From Nocardioides psychrotolerans (GTDB taxonomy: Bacteria; Actinomycetota; Actinomycetes; Propionibacteriales; Nocardioidaceae), in contig NZ_FOQG01000007.1 of NCBI RefSeq assembly GCF_900113685.1, positions 179,525-243,524 on the forward strand: a DNA stretch of 64,000 nucleotides, in the 5' to 3' direction. The stretch's first letter is position 1. Every line of letters starts with the position of its first letter. Shown here piece after piece: positions 1 through 11,766 of the stretch. A model generated the notes under the pieces. The model saw only the letters and a list, made by a program, of their open reading frames with translations, made no database searches and had not been told where the DNA came from. A program made the position numbers and the translations under genes.

Positions 1-514
1 GGTAGACGGCCGCGTCGTGGCTCGCGGGAGAGGCGATGCCGCGCGTGTGCTCGTCGTACGGCGGCAGGTCGGCGAGCTCGGCCCGCAGCGTGTGGCTGGG
101 CTGGTCGAAGTTGGCGGGGACCTGGAAGGCGAGCCAGCCGCCGGGGCGCACGGCGCGCAGCAGCGTCGGCAGCAGCTCCAGGTGCCCGGGGACCCACTGG
201 AGCGTGGCGTTGGAGACCAGGACGTCGACGCTGCCGGGCTCCGGAGTCCACTCGCGCAGGTCCGCGACCTCGAAGGCTGCCCGCGGCTCGGTCGACCGCG
301 CCGCTGCGATCATCTCGGGGCTGGAGTCCAGGCCGCTGACGACGGCCCGCGGCCAGCGCTCGACCAGCAGACGCGTCAGGTTGCCCGGCCCGCAGCCGAG
401 GTCGACGACCACCGCGGGGGCTGCGGCGGCGACGCGCGAGAGGAGGTCGACGAACGGCCGGCCACGCTCGTCGGCGTAGGTGAGGTAGCGCTGCGGATCC
501 CAGCTGTGCGGCAT
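1..514 (-). CDS. tam: Trans-aconitate 2-methyltransferase (3' end beyond window)
   Basis: SAM-dependent methyltransferase expected to methylate trans-aconitate, a spontaneous by-product of the TCA cycle that inhibits aconitase. The protein begins MPHSWDPQRYLTYADERGRP, the usual Tam N-terminus. The SAM-binding motif DLGCGPGN lies at residues 38-45, followed by the acidic motif I region and a conserved LQWVPGH segment. About 171 residues are visible and the remainder runs off the left edge. The gene is divergent from a MarR-type regulator, and two palindromes lie between them. That is the tam/tamR arrangement known from Streptomyces, which supports the assignment. The start is the ATG at 514. 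Confidence 0.88.
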   Translation of the reverse strand, partial: MPHSWDPQRYLTYADERGRPFVDLLSRVAAAAPAVVVDLGCGPGNLTRLLVERWPRAVVSGLDSSPEMIAAARSTEPRAAFEVADLREWTPEPGSVDVLVSNATLQWVPGHLELLPTLLRAVRPGGWLAFQVPANFDQPSHTLRAELADLPPYDEHTRGIASPASHDAAVY

Positions 515-532
515 GGTCACTCTCCCGAATTG

Positions 533-546
533 TCTTGACATCAAGA
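533..546. promoter_or_regulatory. TamR-type operator, site 1
   Basis: The palindrome TCTTGA-CA-TCAAGA has perfect 6-bp arms and sits between the divergent tam and MarR-type genes, 19 bp upstream of the tam start. MarR proteins of the TamR group bind such inverted repeats in this intergenic position. The role is inferred from position and symmetry. Confidence 0.75.
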
Positions 547-565
547 TAACTTCACCATCGAAATC

Positions 566-579
566 TCTCGATGTCAAGA
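566..579. promoter_or_regulatory. TamR-type operator, site 2
   Basis: A second copy of the same palindrome, TCTCGA-TG-TCAAGA, with one mismatch in the left arm. Its centre is 33 bp from the centre of site 1, close to three helical turns, so two dimers could lie on the same face of the DNA. It is 29 bp upstream of the regulator's ATG, consistent with autoregulation. Confidence 0.65.
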
Positions 580-608
580 TTCTCGATCAAGTCCGCTACG
601 CTGCTGTC

Positions 609-1094
609 ATGCGGGACGAGGTGGATGAGCTGGTGGAGGCGTGGGCGCGCGAGCGTGCCGACCTGGACCTCGAGCCCGTGGCCGTCTTCAGCCGGATCAC
701 CCGCCTCGCCCGCCACCTCGACCTGGCCCGCCGCGCGGCCTTCACCGCCCACGGCATCGAGTCCTGGGAGTTCGACGTGCTGGCCGCTCTGCGCCGCGCC
801 GGCGCGCCCTACGAGCTCTCGCCGGGACGGCTGCTGCGCGAGACCCTCGTGACCAGCGGCACCATGACCAACCGCGTCGACCGGTTGGCAGCCCGCGGCT
901 TCGTCGAGCGCTACCCCGACCCCGAGGACCGCCGCGGGGTCATCGTCCGACTCACCCGCGAGGGCAAGACCGCCGTCGACGCGGCGTTCGAGGCGCTGCT
1001 GGTCGCCGAGCAGGCGCTGCTCGCCGACCTGCCCGCGCGCGAGCAGAAGAAGCTGGCCGCGCTGCTGCGCACGCTGCTGGCCCCCTACGCGTGA
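609..1094 (+). CDS. tamR: MarR-family regulator, TamR-like
   Basis: A 161-residue MarR-family winged-helix repressor. The reading frame is open further upstream, but the ATG at 609 is chosen because the protein then starts MRDEVDELVEAW as in the family, and longer versions would translate through the operators. The recognition-helix region reads LVTSGTMTNRVDRL and the wing carries PEDRRGVIV. In Streptomyces TamR senses trans-aconitate and citrate-type ligands and controls tam and TCA-cycle genes during oxidative stress. The divergent tam gene and two operator palindromes make the same job likely here. Confidence 0.85.
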   Translation: MRDEVDELVEAWARERADLDLEPVAVFSRITRLARHLDLARRAAFTAHGIESWEFDVLAALRRAGAPYELSPGRLLRETLVTSGTMTNRVDRLAARGFVERYPDPEDRRGVIVRLTREGKTAVDAAFEALLVAEQALLADLPAREQKKLAALLRTLLAPYA

Positions 1095-1098
1095 GGCC

Positions 1099-2881
<1,783 letters not shown>

Positions 2882-2889
<8 letters not shown>

Positions 2890-3829
2890 GAAGGTTCTCC
2901 ACGAGGTGGGCGCCGGCGACGGCACCGTTGGCGACCAGGACGACGGTGCGCCCGTGGCGCATCAGCGCCCCGGCCAGGTCGCGTGCATGGTCGGAGGACT
3001 CGCACAGGAAAGCGCACGTCGGTCCCGAGCCACTGATGATCCCGCGCAGGGCGCCCTCGGACTCTCCCCGCTCGAGCAGCACCCCGAGGTCGGGACGCAG
3101 GTCGAGGGCAGGCTCCTGGAGGTCGTTGCGCAGCAACCGCGCCAGGCGCACCGGGTCACCCGATGCGACGGCGTCGAGCAGCTCGTCGGCCGGGGGCGGC
3201 ACGGCCGGGGCATCGGGGAAGAGCTTGTCGAAGTGCCGGTAGACGTCCGGCGTCGCGAGCCCGTCACGGCTGGGCACGAGCACCCACCACCAGGTGCCGC
3301 CGTCGGGCAGCGGTGTGACGAGCTCGCCGCGTCCGGTCCCGAGGGCAGTGCCGCCGATGAGCGCGAACGGCACGTCGCTCCCGAGCTCGGCGGCCAGGGT
3401 CAGGAGGTCGTCGTCCGAGGTGCGCGCGTCCCAGAGCCGGTCGAGCGCCACCAGCGCCGCGGCCGCGTCGGCCGAACCACCGGCAAGTCCCCCGGCGACC
3501 GGGATGGCCTTGTCGACGTCGATGTGCCCGCGCACGGGAACGCCGTGGTGGGCCGCCAGGAGCGTGGCTGCCCTGGCGACGATGTTGTCGTCGTCGACGG
3601 GGACGGCGCCCGGGTCGATGTAGTCGGCGACCCTCAGCCGCAGGTCCCAGGGGGCGTCCTGCTCGCCCGGCAGGGTCGCGGTGAGGTCATCGCACAGGCC
3701 GACGGCCTGGTAGACGGTCGTCAGGGGGTGGAAGCCGTCGTCACGTGGGGCCCCCACCCCGAGGTGGAGGTTGATCTTCGCTGCAGATCGGACGGTGATG
3801 TTGACCGAGGTCCGGACGGGGATGCTCAC
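2882..3829 (-). CDS. ispE: 4-diphosphocytidyl-2-C-methyl-D-erythritol kinase
   Basis: GHMP-family kinase of the non-mevalonate (MEP) isoprenoid pathway, which phosphorylates CDP-methylerythritol. The N-terminal [12 protein letters not shown] strand and the ATP-binding glycine-rich loop [13 protein letters not shown] (about residues 110-122) are intact. A C-terminal [11 protein letters not shown] motif is the third GHMP motif. The length of 315 residues is normal. The ATG at 3829 overlaps the rsmA stop by 4 nt (ATGA), so translation is probably coupled. The order rpfB, rsmA, ispE is conserved in actinobacteria. Confidence 0.95.
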
Positions 3830-4686
3830 GCGTGCAGGACCTCCGCGATCCGGGCGAACTGCTCGATGGTGAGGCTCTCGCCCCGGGCCAGGGGGTCGAT
3901 GCCCGCGTGTTCCAGCGCGGCAGCGGCAGCCTCGGCCGATCCGGCCAGGTCGCGCAGGGCACCGCGCAGGACCTTGCGCCGGTGTGCGAAGGCCAGGTCG
4001 ACGACGGCGAAGACCTGCTCGCGGGTGGCCGCGGTGACCGGCCGCTCGCGCCGGGTCCAGGCGACCAGCCCCGAGTCGACGTTGGGCGCCGGCCAGAAGA
4101 CGTTGCGTCCGACGGCACCCGCGCGACGTACGTCGGCGTACCAGGCGGCCTTGACGGACGGGACGCCGTAGACCTTGGAGCCGGGCGAGGCGGCGAGCCG
4201 GTCGGCGACCTCGGCCTGCACCATCACCAGGCCGCGCTCCAGCGAGGGCAGCAGCATCAGCAGGTGGAGCAGGACCGGGACCGAGACGTTGTAGGGCAGG
4301 TTGGCCACCAGGGCCGTCGGTGCGGGTCCGGGCAGCACGGTGATGCGCATGGCGTCACCGAGCACGACCTCGAAGCGGTCCGCCTGCTCGGGGGCGTGGG
4401 ACGCCACCGTCTCGGGCAGCAGACCGGCGAGCTTGTCGTCGATCTCGATGGCGATGACGCGCTGGGCGACCTCGAGGAGGGCCAGGGTCAGCGACCCCAG
4501 CCCGGGGCCGACCTCGACGACGACGTCGTCACCGGTGATCGCCGACTCACGCACGATACGGCGGCAGGTGTTGGCGTCGATCACGAAGTTCTGTCCGCGC
4601 TGCTTGGTCGGTCGCAGGTCGAGCCTGGCCGCCAGCTGACGCACGTCCGCCGCCCCGAGGAGTCTCGGGGCGGCGGAGGAGGTCAT
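3826..4686 (-). CDS. rsmA: 16S rRNA (adenine1518/1519-N6)-dimethyltransferase
   Basis: RsmA/KsgA dimethylates two adjacent adenosines in helix 45 of 16S rRNA late in 30S assembly. The SAM-binding motif EVGPGLGSL lies at residues 58-66 and the catalytic NLPYN motif at residues 130-134. The frame continues upstream, but the ATG at 4686 gives the family-typical start and lies 18 bp after the rpfB stop. A longer version would read back into rpfB. The length of 286 residues is normal. Confidence 0.95.
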   Translation of the reverse strand: MTSSAAPRLLGAADVRQLAARLDLRPTKQRGQNFVIDANTCRRIVRESAITGDDVVVEVGPGLGSLTLALLEVAQRVIAIEIDDKLAGLLPETVASHAPEQADRFEVVLGDAMRITVLPGPAPTALVANLPYNVSVPVLLHLLMLLPSLERGLVMVQAEVADRLAASPGSKVYGVPSVKAAWYADVRRAGAVGRNVFWPAPNVDSGLVAWTRRERPVTAATREQVFAVVDLAFAHRRKVLRGALRDLAGSAEAAAAALEHAGIDPLARGESLTIEQFARIAEVLHA

Positions 4687-4703
4687 GCAGGAGAGGTTAG
4701 TGC

Positions 4704-6076
<1,373 letters not shown>

Positions 6077-6979
6077 CTACCAGGACCCGCCGAAGGCGGC
6101 CTCGGAGTTGGCGTCGACGGCGACGCACAGCTCCTCCAGGTCGTCGCCGCGGACCTCCGCCATCAGCCGCATCGTGTGGGGCACCAGGTAGGACGCGTTG
6201 GGCCGCCCGCGGTAGGGCACCGGGGTGAGGTAGGGAGCGTCGGTCTCGACCAGGACCCGGTCCAGGGGGGCGATGGCGAGCGCGTCACGGAGGGGCTGGG
6301 CGTTCTTGAAGGTGACTGTGCCGGCGAAGGACAGGTAGGCACCACGATCGAGGCAGCGGCGGGCGAAGTCTGCGTCGCCGGAGAAGCAGTGCATGACCCA
6401 GCGCTCGGGCGCCCCCTCGTCGTCGAGGACCGCGAGGACCTCCTCGTGGGCGTCGCGGTCGTGGATCACCAGGGTCTTGTCAAGGCGCTTCGCGAGATCG
6501 ATGTGGCGGCGGAACGACGTCACCTGGGCGGCGCGGCCCTCCTCGCCGGTGCGGAAGTGGTCGAGACCCGTCTCGCCCACGGCGCGGACCTTGTCGTGCG
6601 CCTGGGCGAGCCGCTCGATCTCGTCGAGTGCCTCGTCCAACGTGCCTGCACCCGCCAGCCGGGGCGCCTCGTTGGGGTGCAGGGCGACGCCGGCCACCAG
6701 CGCGTCGTGGCGCGCGGCTGCCTCGACCGCCCACCGGGCTCCCTGCAGGTCGCACCCGATCTGGACGATGCGCGGCACCCCGACGGCGGCAGCGGAAGCG
6801 ATCGCCTCCTCGGTCGCCAGCCAGTCGCCGTCGGCGATGTCGAGGTGGCAGTGGTTGTCGACCACCGGGTGCGGCAGGGGCTCGGGGGCCGGCGGTCGCT
6901 CACGGTCGCGACGGCTGCCGCTCTTCTCCTCGGTCGCCGCCCGCGAGCGGGTGGGCTCACGCGTCGTGTCGTTGCTCAT
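6077..6979 (-). CDS. TatD-family metal-dependent hydrolase
   Basis: TIM-barrel hydrolase of the TatD family (3'-5' exonuclease or deoxyribonuclease activity in characterised members). The metal motif NHCHLD places H43 and H45 at the end of strand 1. The family motifs GETGLDHF, VIHDRDAH and MHCFSGD follow in order, and ETDAPYLTP is near the C-terminus. There is a charged extension of about 35 residues before the barrel. The frame is open for another 880 nt upstream, but that would read through the hydrolase gene in a different frame. The ATG at 6979 overlaps the stop of that gene by 1 nt (TGATG). Length is 300 residues. Confidence 0.9.
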   Translation of the reverse strand: MSNDTTREPTRSRAATEEKSGSRRDRERPPAPEPLPHPVVDNHCHLDIADGDWLATEEAIASAAAVGVPRIVQIGCDLQGARWAVEAAARHDALVAGVALHPNEAPRLAGAGTLDEALDEIERLAQAHDKVRAVGETGLDHFRTGEEGRAAQVTSFRRHIDLAKRLDKTLVIHDRDAHEEVLAVLDDEGAPERWVMHCFSGDADFARRCLDRGAYLSFAGTVTFKNAQPLRDALAIAPLDRVLVETDAPYLTPVPYRGRPNASYLVPHTMRLMAEVRGDDLEELCVAVDANSEAAFGGSW

Positions 6980-7821
6980 CAGGCCCCGATCCGGTCGAGG
7001 ATCGCCTCCGCGCAGGCCTCGGGCTCCTGCGTGGGGATCCAGTGACTGACGCCGCGCAGCGCGACGAAGCGGTAGGGGCCGTCGACGTACCTCTCGGTCA
7101 GCTCGGCGCCCTTGCGGCCCAGCGCGACGTCGCCGTCGCTCCACAGCAGCGTGGTCGGGACGGTGACGTGCTTCCCGATGAGGGTCCGGTCGAGGAAGGG
7201 CAGCGCGCGGTACCAGTTCATCCCGCCCGTCAGGGCGCCGGCCTCGATCACCTCCGCGCGACAGCGCGCGACCTCCTCGGGCCGCATGCCGGCGTGGGCG
7301 AGCGACCGGTCGAAGACCGATCCGCGGCGGCGCGCACTCAGCTCGGGGACCCAGGGCAGCTGGAAGAGCAGCATGTACCAGGAGCGCAGCACCTGGTCGG
7401 AGCTGAGCATGGACCTCAGGAACGCCGTGGGGTGGGGCACCGAGACCGCCGTCAGGGTGCGCACCAGCTCCGGCTGCCGCAGGGCGAGGGCCCAGGCGAC
7501 GATGGCCCCCCAGTCGTGGCCGACCACGTGCACCGGGGCCCCCGCGCCGGCCGCGGTGACGAGCGCGGCCACGTCGTCGGAGAGCTCGGTGAGCCGGTAG
7601 TCGCGGCGGCGGGGCGGTCGGGCGCGCGGCGCGTAGCCGCGCTGGTCCATCGCCAGCGTGCGGAAGCCGCGCTCGTGGAGCAGCGGCGCCACCGAGCGCC
7701 AGCAGGTCGCCCGCTCGGGGAAACCGTGCAGCAGCACGACGACGTCCCCCTCGATCGGTCCCTCGTCCAGCACGTCGAAGGTCAGCCCGGAGCGGTGGAC
7801 CTCCGCGATCCGGCCGCTCAC
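6979..7821 (-). CDS. Alpha/beta hydrolase, epoxide-hydrolase-like
   Basis: A 280-residue alpha/beta-hydrolase-fold protein. The oxyanion-hole motif HGFPE is near residue 30. The nucleophile elbow is GHDWGA with aspartate as nucleophile, which points to the epoxide hydrolase/haloalkane dehalogenase branch rather than to serine esterases. The acid is likely in LLWSDGD and the catalytic histidine in GVSHWIP. The GTG start at 7821 (VSGRIAEVHRSG) overlaps the rsmI stop by 4 nt (GTGA). The natural substrate cannot be told from sequence. Confidence 0.85.
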   Translation of the reverse strand: MSGRIAEVHRSGLTFDVLDEGPIEGDVVVLLHGFPERATCWRSVAPLLHERGFRTLAMDQRGYAPRARPPRRRDYRLTELSDDVAALVTAAGAGAPVHVVGHDWGAIVAWALALRQPELVRTLTAVSVPHPTAFLRSMLSSDQVLRSWYMLLFQLPWVPELSARRRGSVFDRSLAHAGMRPEEVARCRAEVIEAGALTGGMNWYRALPFLDRTLIGKHVTVPTTLLWSDGDVALGRKGAELTERYVDGPYRFVALRGVSHWIPTQEPEACAEAILDRIGA

Positions 7822-8690
7822 GCGCCGTGCACCAGGTTGTAGACCTCGCGCTTGGGCACACCGGCCAGCTTGGCGACCTCGACGATCGACTCCTTGCGAC
7901 TCATGCCCCGATCCTCCCGCTCCTGTACGGCGGCCCGCAGGCTGGTCTCGTCCGTGGACACGACCGGCCCGCTGGTGCCCTCGACGACGATCGTCACCTC
8001 GCCGCGGATCCCCTCCGCGGCCCAGGTGACGAGGTCGGCCAGCGGACCACGGCGTACCTCCTCGTGGGTCTTGGTCAGCTCGCGGCACACGGCCGCGGCC
8101 CGGTCCCCTCCCCAGGCCTCGGCCATGGCCCGCAGCGCGACCTCGGTGCGGTGCGGCGCCTCGAAGAACACCATCGTCCGCTCCTCGGCGGCCAGCGCGG
8201 CCAGGCGACGGGCCCGCTCCCCCTGCTTGCGTGGCAGGAAGCCCTCGAAGCAGAAGCGGTCGACCGGCAGACCGGAGACCGCGAGTGCGGTGAGCACCGC
8301 GGACGGTCCGGGGACCGCGGTGACCAGCACGTCGGCCGCGACGGCCGCGACGACCAGGCGGTAGCCGGGGTCGGAGACGCAGGGCATGCCGGCGTCGGTG
8401 ACCAGCAGCACCCGCTCCCCCGCGAGCAGCGCCTCGAGCAGCACCGGGGTGCGCGCCGACTCGTTGCCCTCGAAGTAGGAGACGACGCGTCCGGTGATCG
8501 TGACACCCAGGTCGCCGGTCAGCCGCTTGAGGCGCCGCGTGTCCTCGGCCGCGACCACGTCGGCGGTCGCGAGCTCGTCGGCCAGGCGCGGCGGGGCATC
8601 GGCCACCCGGCCGATCGGGGTGGCGGCGAGCACGAGCACACCGGCGCCGCCTGCTCCGTCGGTGGTCTTGTCAGTCACGGTGCCGATCAT
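7818..8690 (-). CDS. rsmI: 16S rRNA (cytidine1402-2'-O)-methyltransferase
   Basis: RsmI 2'-O-methylates C1402 in the decoding centre of 16S rRNA. The family motifs appear in order: LAATPIG, VVAAEDTRR, VTDAGMPCVSDPG and VPGPSAV, followed by FFEAPHR. A C-terminal helical domain ends in REVYNLV. The ATG at 8690 is preferred to upstream starts because it leaves a 52-bp divergent promoter region before pmt. About 290 residues, normal length. Confidence 0.92.
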   Translation of the reverse strand: MIGTVTDKTTDGAGGAGVLVLAATPIGRVADAPPRLADELATADVVAAEDTRRLKRLTGDLGVTITGRVVSYFEGNESARTPVLLEALLAGERVLLVTDAGMPCVSDPGYRLVVAAVAADVLVTAVPGPSAVLTALAVSGLPVDRFCFEGFLPRKQGERARRLAALAAEERTMVFFEAPHRTEVALRAMAEAWGGDRAAAVCRELTKTHEEVRRGPLADLVTWAAEGIRGEVTIVVEGTSGPVVSTDETSLRAAVQEREDRGMSRKESIVEVAKLAGVPKREVYNLVHGA

Positions 8691-8742
8691 GGCAGCCCCG
8701 TCACGAGGGCCCTGTCGAGAGCGGCCCGTATCGTTCAGCAGC

Positions 8743-10389
8743 GTGACGACCCCGACCCGGCTGCGCGGCACCCTCGAGGAGCCGCTGGCCAGCTGGGGCG
8801 CCTCGATCGGCGTCGCGCTCCTCGCCCTGGTGCTGCGGCTGTGGCACCTGGGCTCGCCGAAGGTCTTCGAGTTCGACGAGACGTACTACGCCAAGGACGC
8901 GTGGTCGATGCTCAACCACGGCTACGTCCGCACCTACGTCGACGACGCCAACGAACGCATCCTCGACGGCCAGACCGCCGGCATCTGGAACGCAGACCCC
9001 TCGATGGTCGTGCACCCCGAGGTCGGCAAGTGGCTGATCGCCCTGGGCGAGAAGGCCTTCGGGATGGACCCCTTCGGCTGGCGCATCTCCGCCGCGGTCG
9101 TCGGGGCGCTGATGGTGCTCGTCATGTGCCGGCTGGCCAAGCGGGTCACAGGATCGACCGCCCTCGGCCTGGTCGCCGGTCTGCTGCTGACCTTCGACGG
9201 CCTGCACTTCGTCCTGTCGCGCCTGGCCCTGCTCGACATCTTCCTGGCCTTCTTCGTGCTCAGCGCCGTCACCTGCCTGGTGGTCGACCGCGACTGGTAC
9301 CGCGCCCGCCTGGCGCGCGAGATCGACGACGCGGACCTCGACGGTCGCGTCCCCGCGCGATCGTGGGGGCCGGTGCGCCCGCTGCTGGTGCGCCCCTGGC
9401 TGCTGCTCGGTGGCGTCTGCTTCGGGCTCGCCATCGGCACGAAGTGGACCGCGGCGTTCCCGCTCGCGGCGTTCGGCATCCTGGTCTGGCTGTGGAGCGC
9501 GGGTGCCCGGCGCTCGGTCGGCGTGCGGTGGCCGCTGCTGCGCTCGGCGGTCGTCGACGGAGTCCCCGCGTTCGTGCAGCTGGTCCTGGTCGCCTTCCTC
9601 GTCTACGTCGCCACGTGGACCGGCTGGCTGCTCAACGCCAGCGTCTACGAGGACGCCCTCTCCTCCACGCAATACACCCGCTTCGTCGCGGAGGGCGCCA
9701 CCTGCGACGACGAACCGACGCTGGACGACGACCGGTGGCCCACCGCGACCGAGGCCGACGCCACCGGGGTCGCCGAGGCCTGGCAGTCGCTGCGCTCCCT
9801 GGCCAGCTATCACCAGGACCTCTACACCTTCCACGCACACTTCTTGAACTGCAGCGAGCACACCTACCAGTCCCAGCCCACGGGGTGGCTCCTCCTCAAC
9901 CGCCCCGTGGGGGTGGCCGCCGACACCGGCATCGAGCCCGGCACCCGCGGCTGCGACGCCCCCGCAGGCAGCAGCTGCCTGCGGCAGGTGCTGCTGCTCG
10001 GCACGCCCGTGCTGTGGTGGGGCGGCATCGTGGCGCTGCTCTTCGCCGCGGTCATGTGGGTCGGTGCGCGCGACTGGCGCTTCGGGCTGACCATCGTCGG
10101 GGCCTCGTCGACCTGGTTGCCGTGGCTGCAGTACGACGACCGGCCGATCTTCCTGTTCTACGCGATGCCGATCCTGCCGTTCCTGATCCTCGCGATCACC
10201 CTGGCCATGGGCAAGCTCGTCGGTCCCTCGCCCCACCCCTCGCCCCGTCGGACGACGGGCGTGGTGCTGGCCGGCTCGTTCTTCGTCCTGGTGCTGATCA
10301 ACTTCGCGTGGTTCTGGCCGATCTACACCAACGAGCTGCTCACCCGGGCGGAGTGGCTCGACCGGATCTGGTTCACCCGCTGGATCTAG
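8743..10389 (+). CDS. pmt: Dolichyl-phosphate-mannose--protein mannosyltransferase
   Basis: GT39-family membrane enzyme that transfers mannose from polyprenyl-phosphate-mannose to serine or threonine of exported proteins. It has roughly ten hydrophobic membrane segments. The catalytic acidic pair is D45-E46 in FEFDETYYAKDAW, in the first outer loop, as in mycobacterial and yeast PMTs. The start is taken at the GTG 8743 (VTTPTRLRGTLEEPL), just before the first membrane segment. The frame is open upstream only because it runs antisense to rsmI. Divergence from rsmI is a conserved actinobacterial arrangement. Confidence 0.9.
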   Translation: MTTPTRLRGTLEEPLASWGASIGVALLALVLRLWHLGSPKVFEFDETYYAKDAWSMLNHGYVRTYVDDANERILDGQTAGIWNADPSMVVHPEVGKWLIALGEKAFGMDPFGWRISAAVVGALMVLVMCRLAKRVTGSTALGLVAGLLLTFDGLHFVLSRLALLDIFLAFFVLSAVTCLVVDRDWYRARLAREIDDADLDGRVPARSWGPVRPLLVRPWLLLGGVCFGLAIGTKWTAAFPLAAFGILVWLWSAGARRSVGVRWPLLRSAVVDGVPAFVQLVLVAFLVYVATWTGWLLNASVYEDALSSTQYTRFVAEGATCDDEPTLDDDRWPTATEADATGVAEAWQSLRSLASYHQDLYTFHAHFLNCSEHTYQSQPTGWLLLNRPVGVAADTGIEPGTRGCDAPAGSSCLRQVLLLGTPVLWWGGIVALLFAAVMWVGARDWRFGLTIVGASSTWLPWLQYDDRPIFLFYAMPILPFLILAITLAMGKLVGPSPHPSPRRTTGVVLAGSFFVLVLINFAWFWPIYTNELLTRAEWLDRIWFTRWI

Positions 10390-10422
10390 GGACCCACCCG
10401 GCCCGCCGCTAGTCTCGGGAGC

Positions 10423-10830
10423 ATGACCTCGTGGCACCCCGGGTGGGGAGACTTCCCCCAGCCCCTGCTGGACTTCTGGACCGAGCGCCACCTGTGCACG
10501 CTGACGACCCTGCGGCCGGACGGCCGTCTGCACGTGGTGCCCGTGGGCGTCGCCCTCGACCACGAGGAGCAGTGCGCCTGGGTCATCACCAGCGCCACGT
10601 CACGCAAGGCGCGCAACCTGCTCGAGCGCGGCCAGGTCGCCGCGTGCGCGGTCGACGGCGCCCGGTGGTCGACGCTGGAGGGCCACGGGATCGTCGTGGA
10701 CGATGCGGCCTCGGTCGCGCGGGCGTGCGAGCGCTACGCCTCGCGCTACCGGACCCCGCGGGAGAACCCGACGCGGGTCGCGATCCGCATCGAGGTGGAC
10801 CGCTTCGTGAGCTCAGCCGGCCTGGGCTGA
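10423..10830 (+). CDS. Pyridoxamine-5'-phosphate-oxidase-fold flavoprotein
   Basis: A small, 135-residue split-barrel protein of the PPOX superfamily, whose actinobacterial members bind FMN or F420. It begins WHPGWGDFPQPLLDFW and continues with the strand pattern ERHLCTLTTLRPDGRLHVVP that shapes the cofactor site, with TSATSRKARNLLERG matching the second conserved block. The cofactor and substrate are not determined by sequence. It lies 33 bp after pmt on the same strand and its 3' end overlaps the convergent hydrolase gene by 18 bp. Confidence 0.8.
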   Translation: MTSWHPGWGDFPQPLLDFWTERHLCTLTTLRPDGRLHVVPVGVALDHEEQCAWVITSATSRKARNLLERGQVAACAVDGARWSTLEGHGIVVDDAASVARACERYASRYRTPRENPTRVAIRIEVDRFVSSAGLG

Positions 10831-11604
10831 GTCTTCCTGAGGCGCCTCGTCGAGGCAGGAGTCGGCGTAGGCGACCAGGTCGCGGGCGTTGAAGTGGGAC
10901 GGGTCGTCGTGGAAGCCCTCGACGATCAGCTGGGTCACGTCGGCGCCGCGCTCACGCAGCCCCGAGGACAGCGGGCCGGCGTTCTCCTTGAAGATCACCC
11001 ACTGGTCGCCACGCGACGCCACGATCCGGTAGCGGACGCTGACCGGCAGGGAGGCGACGTTGGCCACGGGGTTGCGGTCGGGCGGCACCTGGCCGGCGAA
11101 GGCCTTGAAGATGAACCCCGGTCCGCCGGGGACCTCGTCCATCTCGGTGAGCGCGATGGCCGGCTTCACGCCGTACCAGCAGTTGGGGGCCTTGACGCCG
11201 TGGATGAGGGCGTTGAGCGAGACCGAGCCACCCATCGAGCCCGAGACCCAGAGGGTCACCGGCAGACCGGTCTTCTCCTCGGCCCAGTCGACCAGGAGGT
11301 CGGCGTCGCGGGTGGAGGCCGGGTTGCCCCAGGACTGGGCGTGGAAGTTGGACGAGGCGATGGCATAGCCCTCGCGGCGCAGCGCGTCGAGCCACGGGCC
11401 GTCGATGCGGTCGTTGACGTTGCCGCCCTGACCGTGGAACCAGATCACGAGGCCCTTGGGCTCGATGCCCTCCCCGGGCGTGGTGAGGCGGACCTCCTCG
11501 CCGGCGAGGCTGCCGCGCAGGGTCTCACTCGGGGGCTGCCCCGTGGACCCGGTGGTCAGCAGGACCGCCACCAGGGCCAGCGCGATCACGAATGCACTGC
11601 GCAT
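10813..11604 (-). CDS. Secreted alpha/beta hydrolase
   Basis: A 263-residue protein with a clear N-terminal signal peptide (MRSAFVIALALVAVLL, then a small-residue cleavage region). The fold is alpha/beta hydrolase: the strand LVIWFHGQGGNVND gives the oxyanion region, VSGSMGG is the nucleophile elbow (GxSxG-like with S in the centre) and a histidine occurs in GFHDDPSHF. This resembles extracellular esterases or depolymerases, but the substrate is unknown. It overlaps the convergent PPOX-fold gene by 18 bp. Confidence 0.75.
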   Translation of the reverse strand: MRSAFVIALALVAVLLTTGSTGQPPSETLRGSLAGEEVRLTTPGEGIEPKGLVIWFHGQGGNVNDRIDGPWLDALRREGYAIASSNFHAQSWGNPASTRDADLLVDWAEEKTGLPVTLWVSGSMGGSVSLNALIHGVKAPNCWYGVKPAIALTEMDEVPGGPGFIFKAFAGQVPPDRNPVANVASLPVSVRYRIVASRGDQWVIFKENAGPLSSGLRERGADVTQLIVEGFHDDPSHFNARDLVAYADSCLDEAPQEDSAQAG

Positions 11605-11766
11605 CGGCCATCACCCCCACTCGTGCCAGGCCACTGTCGCGGCCAGAATATCCGGCCGGCCCGACAGCGCGGCAATCCTGACCCCATCACGGACGACGAA
11701 CGCGGTCCGGACCGGTCATCGAGACCGGTGGCAACGAGCACTGCCGGTCCGACCCGTCGGCTCGCC

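Noticed and set aside
6077..7861. A 594-codon open frame covering tatD and continuing upstream
   Set aside because: The upstream half is arginine/alanine-rich shadow sequence lying over the alpha/beta hydrolase gene in another frame; the TGATG overlap fixes the real tatD start at 6979.
7827..10412. An 861-codon plus-strand open frame over rsmI and pmt
   Set aside because: Low-complexity Arg/Gly/Ala translation typical of a wrong frame in GC-rich DNA; rsmI and pmt in other frames show full family motifs.
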